A stretch of 64,000 bases of DNA. Source: Planctomycetaceae bacterium. GTDB lineage: Bacteria > Planctomycetota > Planctomycetia > Planctomycetales > Planctomycetaceae. Position numbers and translations under genes: made by a program. The stretch is taken from positions 1-64,000 of the forward strand of contig JAGQPX010000017.1 in NCBI GenBank assembly GCA_020426505.1. Direction: 5' to 3'. The notes under the pieces are model-generated. The model was not told where the DNA came from, ran no database searches, and saw only the letters and a program-made list of their open reading frames with translations. This document shows positions 43,523-53,067 of this stretch, piece after piece; position 1 is the stretch's first letter; each line of letters starts with the position of its first letter.

Positions 43523-45022
43523 TCACTCAGGCAGACGCCCGGTCTCGACCATCGGGAATGGACCGGTGAGCGACTTCATGAAGGCCACGAGGTCCTGCTT
43601 GTCCTGATCGGTCAGATCGAGTTTCTTGATCTTCTCGGACAGCCATTCGTTGGGGTGCCCCCCCCTCGCATACCACTCGACAACTTCTTCAAGTGTCTTC
43701 TGACTGCCATCGTGCATGTAGGGACTGGTGAGTTCGATGTTCCGAACGGTCGGAGTCTTGAACGCTCCTTTGTCCTTCTCGTCACCGGTGACAGCGAAGC
43801 GACCGAGGTCCGGCTCCTCGGCATCCATGCCGACTCCGAGATTGTGGTACTTCTCATCGGTAAAGTTCGCACCAACGTGACACGCCGTGCATCCGGCCTT
43901 CTCACCGAAGAACAACTCGCGTCCACGAATCGCGCTCTCAGACATCGGATGCTCATCAGCGAGTGCCTTGGCCTCTTCGTATTCGGCGTAGAGATCAGGT
44001 TCGTCTTCCTTCAATTCCCCAAGATCGTCTTCCGTGGGGAACTGATCGAGGAACGGTTTGACGGCCGCGTAGTAATCATAGGGTGACGGACCAGTGACGA
44101 TGGCTCGCTCGAACGTGGCGATCGCTTTGCCGATGTTGTCGATGTTGACCGAGTCCGCTCCAAACACGGCGTCAAACTGGACACGGTACGCTTCGAGTCC
44201 CTTGACCGTTTCCACGGCAACATCGTGCGTGTTTGCCATTTCAATCGGATTGGCAATCGGGCCGACAGCTTGTGCTTCGAGCGATTCCGCACGGCCATCC
44301 CAGAACTGCGGACCGCTCAGAATTCGGTTGAAGCTCACAGGCGAGTTGCGATTGCCCGTCTGCCCCTCAACACCGACGCCAAATTGAGTTTGTGCGCCAT
44401 ACCCCATTGCTGGATCGTGACAGCTGGCACAACTGATAGTTCCGTCCGATGACAGCCGTTTATCGAAATACAGCTGACGTCCCAGTTCGATCTTTGCTCG
44501 CGTCAGTGGATTCTCTTCGATGCCGACGATCTGCTTCTCACCCAGGCTCAACCCGAGCGGGAGTGTGATCGACAGAGATTCATGCACGCCGGGCGTGGCG
44601 AGCCATTCCTTCACCTGTTCGACCGTCAATGGACCTTCTCCGGGAATACCCTCGTAAAGCGATTCGTCTCCGAGTACGACAGATGTCGGCAATAGCTCTT
44701 GATTCCCGGTCGCCGAACTCGTTGCCGGTTCGGGAGTCTCGGCCGGTGCGGGTTCCGGCTCGGGTGTACCTTCGGGGGTCGGCTCTTGCGGGGTCGATCC
44801 GTCGTCCGTTGCAGCTGGCGACGCTTCGTTGACTGTTTCCGCGTCGGTCGGCTCGCCCAGATCGGTCGCGGAGTCGGGCTCAGAGCTTTCGCTCACAGCA
44901 CTCCCCGCTTCACCCGCGGTGGGCGCTGGCGCCTGAGCAGGCTCTGAAGGGCATCCCAGCATGAGGAGGGGACAGCAGGACAACAGCACGACAAACACTC
45001 GTCGGCACAACACACAACACAT
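43523..45022 (-). CDS. di-heme cytochrome c peroxidase/MauG-type lipoprotein
   Basis: This 499-residue protein has a lipoprotein signal (FVVLLSCCPLLMLGC). A Pro/Glu/Thr-rich linker of about 80 residues (PEGTPEPEPAPAETPEPA) leads to two c-type heme domains: ISCASCHDPAMGYG with GNRNSPVSFNRIL and WDGRAESLEAQA (peroxidase heme region), then KAGCTACHVGANFTDEKYHN (electron-transfer heme), and FKTPTVRNIELTSPYMHDGS. These are standard for bacterial CCP/MauG proteins. It would reduce hydrogen peroxide or perform related oxidations in the periplasm. The start ATG 45022 has GAGGAA upstream. Confidence 0.93.
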   Translation of the reverse strand: MCCVLCRRVFVVLLSCCPLLMLGCPSEPAQAPAPTAGEAGSAVSESSEPDSATDLGEPTDAETVNEASPAATDDGSTPQEPTPEGTPEPEPAPAETPEPATSSATGNQELLPTSVVLGDESLYEGIPGEGPLTVEQVKEWLATPGVHESLSITLPLGLSLGEKQIVGIEENPLTRAKIELGRQLYFDKRLSSDGTISCASCHDPAMGYGAQTQFGVGVEGQTGNRNSPVSFNRILSGPQFWDGRAESLEAQAVGPIANPIEMANTHDVAVETVKGLEAYRVQFDAVFGADSVNIDNIGKAIATFERAIVTGPSPYDYYAAVKPFLDQFPTEDDLGELKEDEPDLYAEYEEAKALADEHPMSESAIRGRELFFGEKAGCTACHVGANFTDEKYHNLGVGMDAEEPDLGRFAVTGDEKDKGAFKTPTVRNIELTSPYMHDGSQKTLEEVVEWYARGGHPNEWLSEKIKKLDLTDQDKQDLVAFMKSLTGPFPMVETGRLPE

Positions 45023-45166
45023 GGATCCGTTCCTCGATTCTTGTTCTGACGTGTCGGAAGAAATCGACGGGAGCTGCTCCGCCAATCGTTATCCTAGACC
45101 GACGGGCACCGGGAGTCCAACGCATGGGGACTCGCACCACGATCCCTCAACTCGCGCGGCGGTCCA

Positions 45167-46975
45167 TCAAATCGTAGAATCGTCCAGAAGCAATCGCTCG
45201 ATGCCCACACAGCACGTGTCGTCACGTGCTGAGCCGTTCTTGCCGATGAAGGTTTCGACATCTGACACAAGCGCCTTGATCTGCGATCCGATTCCTCCGT
45301 TCACGGCCGCAAGACACTGTTTCAATCGCTCGCGCCCGTAGATCGCCCGGTCACCACTCATCGCTTCGGTGACACCATCGGTGAAGGCGAGCAGGGTGTC
45401 GCCCGGCTCGAGGTGAACTGTGACCGCGTTGTATTCGTGATCCGGCATGATCCCGAGCGGCAGACCGGACTCCTCCTTGGCGACCGGCTCAATGGTGCCG
45501 TTCGATCGGCGAAGCTGCGGAGGGATGTGCCCCGCATTCACCACGACGATGTCACCTGTTTCCGGATCAAGAATCATCACCACAAAGGTGACAAACCGAT
45601 GTCCGATTCCGGAGCCGGTGATGTCCCGGTTCAATCGATTGAGTGCCTCGGCTGGGTTTTCGGCGGTGAACAGCTCGTAACGTGTTGACGCGTACAGTCG
45701 TGCCATCAACAGAGCAGCCGGCATGCCCTTGCCCGCGACATCCCCCAACGCGATCGCGATGCGCTTATCCGGCATGGCGATGTAATCGAAGTAGTCGCCG
45801 CCGACGCTCATCGCTGCCTCGTAGTAATCGGCAAACGCATATCCTGGTACCTTTGGACGCTCTTTGGGAAGAAAACCAAGTTGCACCTGAGTGGCAAACT
45901 CAAGGTCGCGCTCCACATCCCGTTGTTTGATGACTGCCTCGTGCAGCCGGGCGTTCTCAAGTGCCATCGCCGCTTGCGACGCGACACTCACCAGCAGGTC
46001 GAGGTCTTCCTCCGTGAAGCCCGGATCAGATCGGCGGGTGTCAATCTGGATCACGCCGATCGCCTGCTGTGCCGTGTCAAGCAGGGGCACGCACATCATC
46101 GCCCGGATGGCGAACTGGGACAGGCTTTTGCTGCCGGAGAACCGCGAGTCATCCTGCAAGTCGCGACTCAGCATCGCCTCGCCTGAGTCGATCACCTTTC
46201 TCACGATGGTCATACTCACCGCCACCTGATCCGTCGCATCCGCTCCGCGAGCGCGGGTCGCCTTCACCCGCAACTTTTCGGTCTGCGGATCCTTGAGCAG
46301 GATGAACCCTTCATCTGCCTGCGGAAAGATGCCGAACAGCACAGCGAGAATCTTTGGCAGGACGGAGTCGATCTCCAGCTCTCGCCGCAACGCCTGACTG
46401 ATCTCAAGAATGGCCTTGAGCTTGACGTCCGGGTGAGGCCCCAGTCGAAACGCATCCGAGGCCAAGCGACTGGTATCCACCTTGGCGATGATGGAGGAAA
46501 TGTCGTCCTCGAATTCTTCATCCAGGACGCCACCCGTTCCGAACGATTCGAGTTCAACCGTCGCAACACCGGGACCGACCGGCATCTCAGCCGTCGTTGA
46601 TCGCACAAGTGTCTCCCGTGTCGAATTCGGGTCGTCGCCGGTGATGCTGTCCGTCTTGAGAATCAGGCTCGACGGCGGAAGATCATTGCGGAGTTGGAAC
46701 CCCACAACGATATCGCACACCCGAATCTGATCGCCGTCGCTCAGCAGAGTCCGGCCGTCGAGTTGCTGACCGTTCAGAAACGTGCCGTTCCGGCTGCGGA
46801 GATCCTCCAGGTAGAACGTCCCATGACTCTCCAGGATCTGCGCGTGATGCCGGCTGACGGAGGCGTTGTCCAGCACGACCTGACAATTGGGATGACGACC
46901 GAGGATGGTCCGCTCCTCACTGAGAGGCATCACGCGACCCGTCTCATCACCAGAGAGCACTCGCAGGATGGCCAC
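45167..46975 (-). CDS. FHA-GAF-SpoIIE serine phosphatase
   Basis: This 602-residue cytoplasmic signalling protein has, in order, an FHA domain at about 23-95 (TILGRHPNCQVVLDNASVSRHHAQIL, RSRNGTFLNG), which binds phosphothreonine; a GAF domain at about 190-345 (LFGIFPQADEGFILL to SQAAMALENARLHEA); and a PP2C/SpoIIE phosphatase domain at about 375-595 (SVGGDYFDYIAMPDKRIAIALGDVAGKG, LAFTDGVTEAMS, with the acidic metal-binding residues). Architecture suggests a partner-switching phosphatase acting on an anti-sigma factor antagonist under control of Hanks-type kinases, several of which are encoded nearby. No STAS or anti-sigma gene is adjacent. Confidence 0.92.
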   Translation of the reverse strand: MAILRVLSGDETGRVMPLSEERTILGRHPNCQVVLDNASVSRHHAQILESHGTFYLEDLRSRNGTFLNGQQLDGRTLLSDGDQIRVCDIVVGFQLRNDLPPSSLILKTDSITGDDPNSTRETLVRSTTAEMPVGPGVATVELESFGTGGVLDEEFEDDISSIIAKVDTSRLASDAFRLGPHPDVKLKAILEISQALRRELEIDSVLPKILAVLFGIFPQADEGFILLKDPQTEKLRVKATRARGADATDQVAVSMTIVRKVIDSGEAMLSRDLQDDSRFSGSKSLSQFAIRAMMCVPLLDTAQQAIGVIQIDTRRSDPGFTEEDLDLLVSVASQAAMALENARLHEAVIKQRDVERDLEFATQVQLGFLPKERPKVPGYAFADYYEAAMSVGGDYFDYIAMPDKRIAIALGDVAGKGMPAALLMARLYASTRYELFTAENPAEALNRLNRDITGSGIGHRFVTFVVMILDPETGDIVVVNAGHIPPQLRRSNGTIEPVAKEESGLPLGIMPDHEYNAVTVHLEPGDTLLAFTDGVTEAMSGDRAIYGRERLKQCLAAVNGGIGSQIKALVSDVETFIGKNGSARDDTCCVGIERLLLDDSTI

Positions 46976-47109
46976 AGATCGATCCTAACTACGCCTGACA
47001 GAGAAGAACTTCACACCGCGATCACGAAGCCTGATCTTACTCCTCTTCAAGACAACGGGTCAACAACGAGTTCGATCATCGGCAATTCCTCAGCGGCGGA
47101 CGAGCATTC

Positions 47110-48090
47110 TCACGCCGAGACGTCGACCACCCGCAGGTCGTGACTGCCGTCCGCCCGGGCCGTTTCGAAATACACGAGTCGGCGATCACCCACATCCAGC
47201 ACGTCGAAGTATCGCAGGGCTCCGCTCGCGTGCGGCTGATGCATCAACGGGCCGCTGCGGGTCACCCGATGCCAGTGACGCAGGTCAGAGCTGTAGGCCA
47301 GTCCGACACGTTCCTCGTAGTTCTCCTCGACTGACGCGGAGCCGTCATACAGGCCGAGCCAGAGTCCGTCCTCTCGCCAGACGGTGCCGATGCGTGAGCA
47401 GTAGCAATCCCACCCCGCTTCGCTCGGTCCGAAGATCTCTCCCTCCCATTGCCAGTCGAGTCCGTCCTCGCTGGTGGCGAGACCCGTGCGGGACTTGATC
47501 AGCCCTGTGTTGTAGGCGTCATTCGTGCCGTGCATCTCAGCGGCGGAGGCGTCCCCTTCCGCAGTTGCATAGCTGACAATCATGTGCCACAAGCCGGCGA
47601 GACGAAACACGAACGGGTCCTTCACCCCCTCGGTGTTGGTGCCGGCTGCGGTGAGGATCGGCTCGACCTTCGAGAAGTCGAAGTCAGCCGGAGTTGCTGC
47701 GCTGATGCGATCCGTTCGCCAGCGACCGTCAACCGGGTCGACATAACTGGGATACATCACCCACGAGCCATCATCCTGAGCCGCCAGGGCACAGCGTTCG
47801 ATGCTGGTCGTGTTGAGCGCCGCCTTGTGACCCGTCCAGACTGGCTCGAAGGAGATGCCATCTTCACTTCGTATGATGTGAATCTCGGCTCCGCGATCAG
47901 GCTCGACGCCCCTCGGACGTCGGACGCGATAGACGAGATAGATCGAGCCATCCTGTGGATCCGTTGTGACGGACGGAGCACCGACCCAGTACCCTTTCCC
48001 TTCACCGACAGGCGAGACGACGACCGTCCCGTCATTCGGATCAAACTGGAAGGCATCAGCCCAGCGGCGAGTGAAGGCAAACGGCATCAT
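47110..48090 (-). CDS. GH43-like five-bladed propeller protein (putative glycoside hydrolase)
   Basis: This 326-residue protein has the pattern of five-bladed beta-propeller glycosidases (GH43/GH32/GH130-like). Blades are visible as IYLVYRVRRPRGVEPDRGAE, ALAAQDDGSWVMYPSYVDP, VKDPFVFRLAGLWHMIVSYA (typical DPFVF strand) and GLAYSSDLRHWHRVT. No signal peptide is evident after the chosen start (ATG 48090, MMPFAF). The longer upstream frame to 48243 is not supported. Acid/base residues cannot be assigned confidently. It lies downstream of no sugar gene, so the substrate is unknown. Confidence 0.65.
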   Translation of the reverse strand: MMPFAFTRRWADAFQFDPNDGTVVVSPVGEGKGYWVGAPSVTTDPQDGSIYLVYRVRRPRGVEPDRGAEIHIIRSEDGISFEPVWTGHKAALNTTSIERCALAAQDDGSWVMYPSYVDPVDGRWRTDRISAATPADFDFSKVEPILTAAGTNTEGVKDPFVFRLAGLWHMIVSYATAEGDASAAEMHGTNDAYNTGLIKSRTGLATSEDGLDWQWEGEIFGPSEAGWDCYCSRIGTVWREDGLWLGLYDGSASVEENYEERVGLAYSSDLRHWHRVTRSGPLMHQPHASGALRYFDVLDVGDRRLVYFETARADGSHDLRVVDVSA

Positions 48091-48369
48091 CGTGACTTTC
48101 AAGAAGATGATCTGAAGAAAACTTGAGGCGAATTCGCGTGTCGTCGCATGATGAGTCAGAGAACGTCGCTTGTCCACCGGACGATCGTCCCCTTTCCGCC
48201 GTTCTGCTCGATCAGCAGGCCCTTCGCCAATTGCGTCAGACAATCAACCGCACGTCCGTCGCTTGCATTTTCGCGGTAGACTCCAATCGCCGTTTGCATG
48301 TCCCCCAAACCGCGTGCACAATGAAGGGCACGGTCTGCGTGGAAGGTCCGCTCCAGGAAGGATGTTGTT

Positions 48370-49227
48370 GTGTCAGGCAGATTTCACGAAAAAGTCGCCG
48401 TCATCACCGGCGTGGGAGACAAAGGCATTGGAAGTGCCATCGCCGAGCGACTCGCATCCGAGGGAGCCGCAATTGCAGTGCTGTGGTGGGATCGCCCGGA
48501 CCGTCTGCTCAAACGCTTCGTCAAACGGGGAGTGCCTCACATCGACGTGCAATGCGACGTCACAAACCAGTCCTCCGTGACGGCTGCCATCGACGCCTGC
48601 ATGTCGGAGTACGGGCAGATCGACGTCCTCGTGAACAACGCGGGTGTTGATGCACCGCAGTTCGCTGCCGACACGTCCGACGACGAATGGAACCGTCAGA
48701 TCGACGTCAACCTGACCGGCGCCATGCGAATGACACGCTCGGTCCTGCCGCTTTTGAGCGAGCCGGGCGGCGTCATCGTCAATATTGCCTCCGCTCTCGG
48801 ACTCGCAGGGTGTGCTGGCTATTCGGCCTACAGCGCGAGTAAGGCGGGCCTCATTGGCATGACCAAGTCGCTGGCGATGGAACTCGCACCGCGCAGACAG
48901 CGGGCCGTCTGCGTCGCCCCCGCACTCGTGCATACTCCCATGATGCACCGCCACCTCGACACGCTCACGCACGAGATGATTGGTCAGGTTCACGCGGCTC
49001 ACCCGATCGGCATGGGCACGGTCCACGACGTCGCCAACGCAGTCGCGTTCCTCTCCAGTGACGAAGCAATGTGGATCTCCGGCACCACGCTCCCGCTCGG
49101 CTGGATCGAAGGCTTCGCCCTCCCCGCCGAAGGCCTGATGCAACGTCCGGCCGCCGCTCAAACTGAGGTAATGCCCGAACAGGTTACTCCCGCGCCCAAG
49201 AATGCAACTGTCCCAGTTGACGCGTAA
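48370..49227 (+). CDS. short-chain dehydrogenase/reductase (SDR)
   Basis: This 285-residue NAD(P)-dependent oxidoreductase has the Rossmann motif ITGVGDKGIGSAIAERLAS (variant of TGxxxGxG), NNAGVD, the catalytic tetrad region SALGLAGCAGYSAYSASKAG (Tyr-x-x-x-Lys) and a late VAPALVHTPM. The start is GTG 48370, supported by AGGAAGG eight bases upstream. Length is longer than the usual 250 because of a C-terminal extension rich in Ala and Pro (MQRPAAAQTEVMPEQVTPAP). Substrate unknown. It is divergent from the GH43-like gene. Confidence 0.9.
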   Translation: MSGRFHEKVAVITGVGDKGIGSAIAERLASEGAAIAVLWWDRPDRLLKRFVKRGVPHIDVQCDVTNQSSVTAAIDACMSEYGQIDVLVNNAGVDAPQFAADTSDDEWNRQIDVNLTGAMRMTRSVLPLLSEPGGVIVNIASALGLAGCAGYSAYSASKAGLIGMTKSLAMELAPRRQRAVCVAPALVHTPMMHRHLDTLTHEMIGQVHAAHPIGMGTVHDVANAVAFLSSDEAMWISGTTLPLGWIEGFALPAEGLMQRPAAAQTEVMPEQVTPAPKNATVPVDA

Positions 49228-49232
49228 GCGTT

Positions 49233-49259
49233 CCCCCTTCTCCCCTTGAGGGAGAGGGT
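49233..49259. terminator. hairpin downstream of the SDR gene
   Basis: CCCTTCTCCCC and GGGAGAGGG form a GC-rich stem a few bases after the SDR stop. It is similar to the hairpin at 2462-2484, so it may be a dispersed element used as a terminator. Confidence 0.4.
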
Positions 49260-49351
49260 GGCCCGACGCGGCCGCGCACGTTCGACTCTCGCAATCCGCT
49301 CGCGTTACAATCTGAGAACTCACTTGTTTGACTCATTCTCAGGATTGCCTC

Positions 49352-50665
49352 ATGCGACGCCCGCTCTCTGTGTTCGTTACGTGTTCCGTTCTTCTACTGG
49401 CCACAATCGCAACGTTTGTGGTCTCACACACCGAAGCTGATGTTCTCACAGCTGGCAACGGCAAACGGTGGTATCGCGGCAACATGCACACGCACTCGCA
49501 CTGGAGTGACGGCGACGATTACCTCGAGATGATCGCAGACTGGTACGTCACGCATGAGTACGACTTCCTGGTCTTTACCGATCACAACGTGCTGGCAGAC
49601 AGTGAGAAGTGGGTCACCGTCGACAAGACAAAAGGCAAGCGGCAGGCATACGACAAACTCAAGGCCCGCTTCCCCGACTGGGTCGACGAGCGCGGCGAGG
49701 GGGAGAATCTCGAAGTCCGACTGCGTCGGTTCGATGAAGTCGCCGAGCGGTTCAACAAGCCGGAGGAGTTTCTGCTGATTCAGGGCGAAGAGATCAGCGA
49801 CTCCTACGAACGGCTGCCCATTCACATGAACGCCAGCAACGTCAAGGAAGTCATTCCGCCCATGCGGGGTGAGAGCGTGCAGGACACGATTCAGAACAAT
49901 GTCAACGCCCTCGTCGCGCAGCGGGAGCGGACCGGGCAGCCGATGATCATTCACCTCAATCACCCCAACTTCGGTTACGCCATCCGGGCTCGTGACCTGT
50001 TTTCGATCACCGGCGAGAAGTTCTTCGAGGTCTACAACGGACACCCCGGCGTGAATAACTCGGGCGACCATCAGCACGCGTCGACCGAGGACATCTGGGA
50101 CGTCGTGCTCGCTCATCGCTTGGGCGAACTCGGCCTGCCGGTGATGTACGGGATTGCCACCGACGACGGCCACTCCTATCACAACATCCCCGACCGCACG
50201 AGCAACCCCGGCCGCGGCTGGGTGCAGGTGCTCGCTGCCGAACTGACCCCCGCTGCCCTCATCGAAGCTCTCGAAGCGGGCCAGTTCTACGCCTCCAGCG
50301 GCGTCACCCTCAAGAGTGTCACTTCCTCAGCCGACGGCCTCTCCCTCGAAGTCGCCCCGGACCCCGGCGAGTCCTACACCATCGAATTCATCGGCACCAT
50401 GCAAGACTTCGACCGCACCAGCCAGCCAATCACCGACGAAGACGGCAAAGAGATCCACACAACTCACCACTACTCCAGCGACATCGGCAAAGTCCTCAAA
50501 ACCGTGAAAGGCACCAAAGCCTCGTATACCTTCACCGGCCAAGAACTCTACATCCGAGCCACCATCACCTCCGACACCAAACACCCCAACCCGTCCGAGG
50601 TGAATGATCTCAAACAGGCATGGTGCCAACCAGTTGTTGGGCCAGGGGCAAAGAGGTTAGAGTAA
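49352..50665 (+). CDS. exported PHP-domain metal-dependent phosphoesterase-like protein
   Basis: This 437-residue protein has a signal peptide at residues 1-30 (PLSVFVTCSVLLLATIATFV). The PHP-type domain has metal-binding motifs YRGNMHTHSHWSDGD (His-x-His), YDFLVFTDHNVL, ILIQGEE-type EEISDSYERLPIHMNA and MIIHLNHPNFG, with later HSYHNIPD. PHP phosphoesterases act on phosphoester bonds; exported versions are typical of Planctomycetes and their substrates are unknown. The C-terminal 110 residues resemble a beta-sandwich (FIGTMQDFDRTSQPITDEDG, then ELYIRATITSDTKHPNPSEV). The start ATG 49352 has AGGA nine bases upstream. A piece of its 3' end is duplicated at 56658-56753. Confidence 0.9.
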   Translation: MRRPLSVFVTCSVLLLATIATFVVSHTEADVLTAGNGKRWYRGNMHTHSHWSDGDDYLEMIADWYVTHEYDFLVFTDHNVLADSEKWVTVDKTKGKRQAYDKLKARFPDWVDERGEGENLEVRLRRFDEVAERFNKPEEFLLIQGEEISDSYERLPIHMNASNVKEVIPPMRGESVQDTIQNNVNALVAQRERTGQPMIIHLNHPNFGYAIRARDLFSITGEKFFEVYNGHPGVNNSGDHQHASTEDIWDVVLAHRLGELGLPVMYGIATDDGHSYHNIPDRTSNPGRGWVQVLAAELTPAALIEALEAGQFYASSGVTLKSVTSSADGLSLEVAPDPGESYTIEFIGTMQDFDRTSQPITDEDGKEIHTTHHYSSDIGKVLKTVKGTKASYTFTGQELYIRATITSDTKHPNPSEVNDLKQAWCQPVVGPGAKRLE

Positions 50666-50746
50666 ATGGATGGGAGTAGGTGCGATCGCCCACGCATCCT
50701 CAATCGTCCCAGCGCCCATGCATTTCAGACGTGAGGAATGCTCAGG

Positions 50747-51883
50747 ATGTCCATTTACGCTGCGTGTCCACAAGGCCATCGACTGAAGGTGCCCAGCAAA
50801 CTGGCTGGGAAGACGGTTCGGTGTCCAAAATGCTCTCGGACGTTCCAGATTCCTGCGGAAGATCCGGCCGCCGACGAGATTGTTGTCGTGTCGGAGGAGC
50901 CGTCGGTGGCAGGCGATCGCGGTATTGTCCGACTGTCTCCGGCATCACTGCTGTTGATGGGAGCGGGTTGTCTCGCGACGATCGTGGTTGTGGGTTTCGT
51001 CTGGATGTTCATCGCGGGGCGAGAGGCGGCAGCACCGTCTGCGGAAAGCAGTTCCGGTGCAGAGCACTTGCAGGCTGACATTCGCGAGGCCATTTCGATG
51101 TTGCAGGAAAAGCAGTATCGAATGTTTATCTACGATTTCATGCCTCCGGCAACCGGTGCCAAACTTGATCGACTGGCCAAACAGTCCGGAGCCAGAGCAG
51201 CCGACGCGCTCATTTCAGACGAAGAAGTCATCGAACTTATCGCACACCTCGAAGGGGCCCTAACCGGAGAGATGGTTTTTAATCGTGACAACACACTGGC
51301 AGAAGTGACCTACGTTCGAAAGCCGGTGGAAATCGTTCCTGAGTCATTTCCAGCAAATGCTCCTGCATCCGATGGCGAGTTTCTCGGTGGAGTTGTTTCC
51401 GGACTTGGAGATGACCTCCCTCGAATGCTGCGAAAGGCAGCCGAACTGCTTCGATCTGACCAATTCATGACCTTCGCTGAGAGTGTCTATCCCCATATGG
51501 AATTGGACCATTTCATGCCTCAGGAAAAGATATTCATGCATGTGATGATGTTCCAGGCAGATGAAGAGATGCAGGACGCCATGATCCGGGATCTGGAGGA
51601 GGCCGCAAATTCAGAGATCGATGTGAACGGGAACGTCGCCGAGGTCCGCCTGCCTCCGCTTGTTGAGGGTGATCCCGAGCGTCACTTCAAGTTCGAGTTG
51701 ATTGACGGCAACTGGCGATTCTACGACGGTCAACAAACATCGAGGGCAGAGTACGCGCGGCTCATGGCGAAACCAATCCCTCGCCACACTACCGAGGCTG
51801 ACAAAGGATCAATTTCATTCGTTCTGATTGAAAATCGATGGCGTATGAGGGACGAACCCCAATCTCAACCCTTAACCGATTGA
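50747..51883 (+). CDS. zinc-ribbon membrane protein with extracytoplasmic domain, unknown function
   Basis: This 378-residue protein starts with an MJ0042-type zinc finger (CPQGHRLKVPSKLAGKTVRC, then PKC; Cys/His ligands) in the cytoplasm, followed by a membrane segment (SLLLMGAGCLATIVVVGFVW) and a C-terminal domain of about 280 residues. That domain has two similar halves, with ISMLQEKQYRMFIYDFMPPA and AAELLRSDQFMTFAESVYPH, so it may be an internal duplication. This is planctomycete-specific in style; function unknown. I choose ATG 50747, nine bases after GAGGA, over ATG 50738. It is first of a co-oriented module running to 56651. Confidence 0.8.
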   Translation: MSIYAACPQGHRLKVPSKLAGKTVRCPKCSRTFQIPAEDPAADEIVVVSEEPSVAGDRGIVRLSPASLLLMGAGCLATIVVVGFVWMFIAGREAAAPSAESSSGAEHLQADIREAISMLQEKQYRMFIYDFMPPATGAKLDRLAKQSGARAADALISDEEVIELIAHLEGALTGEMVFNRDNTLAEVTYVRKPVEIVPESFPANAPASDGEFLGGVVSGLGDDLPRMLRKAAELLRSDQFMTFAESVYPHMELDHFMPQEKIFMHVMMFQADEEMQDAMIRDLEEAANSEIDVNGNVAEVRLPPLVEGDPERHFKFELIDGNWRFYDGQQTSRAEYARLMAKPIPRHTTEADKGSISFVLIENRWRMRDEPQSQPLTD

Positions 51884-51920
51884 TGCCCCACACTTATCGC
51901 CCGTGTTCGGAGACGCCACT

Positions 51921-52880
<960 letters not shown>

Positions 52881-53067
52881 AATCATTTTCGATTGGCGGC
52901 TGTGGTCGACCACATGGAGCCCACAGGTTGTGCGTCCCTCTTCGCTGGGGGCTCCCGTTGATCGACGCCAGCCACTCGACTGACATTGCGGGGAATACCG
53001 GTCGATTATATGTTGATTTTAGTCTCCCATTTCGTTTTGTACCGGGTCGAGATCGTCCTCTGAAATC

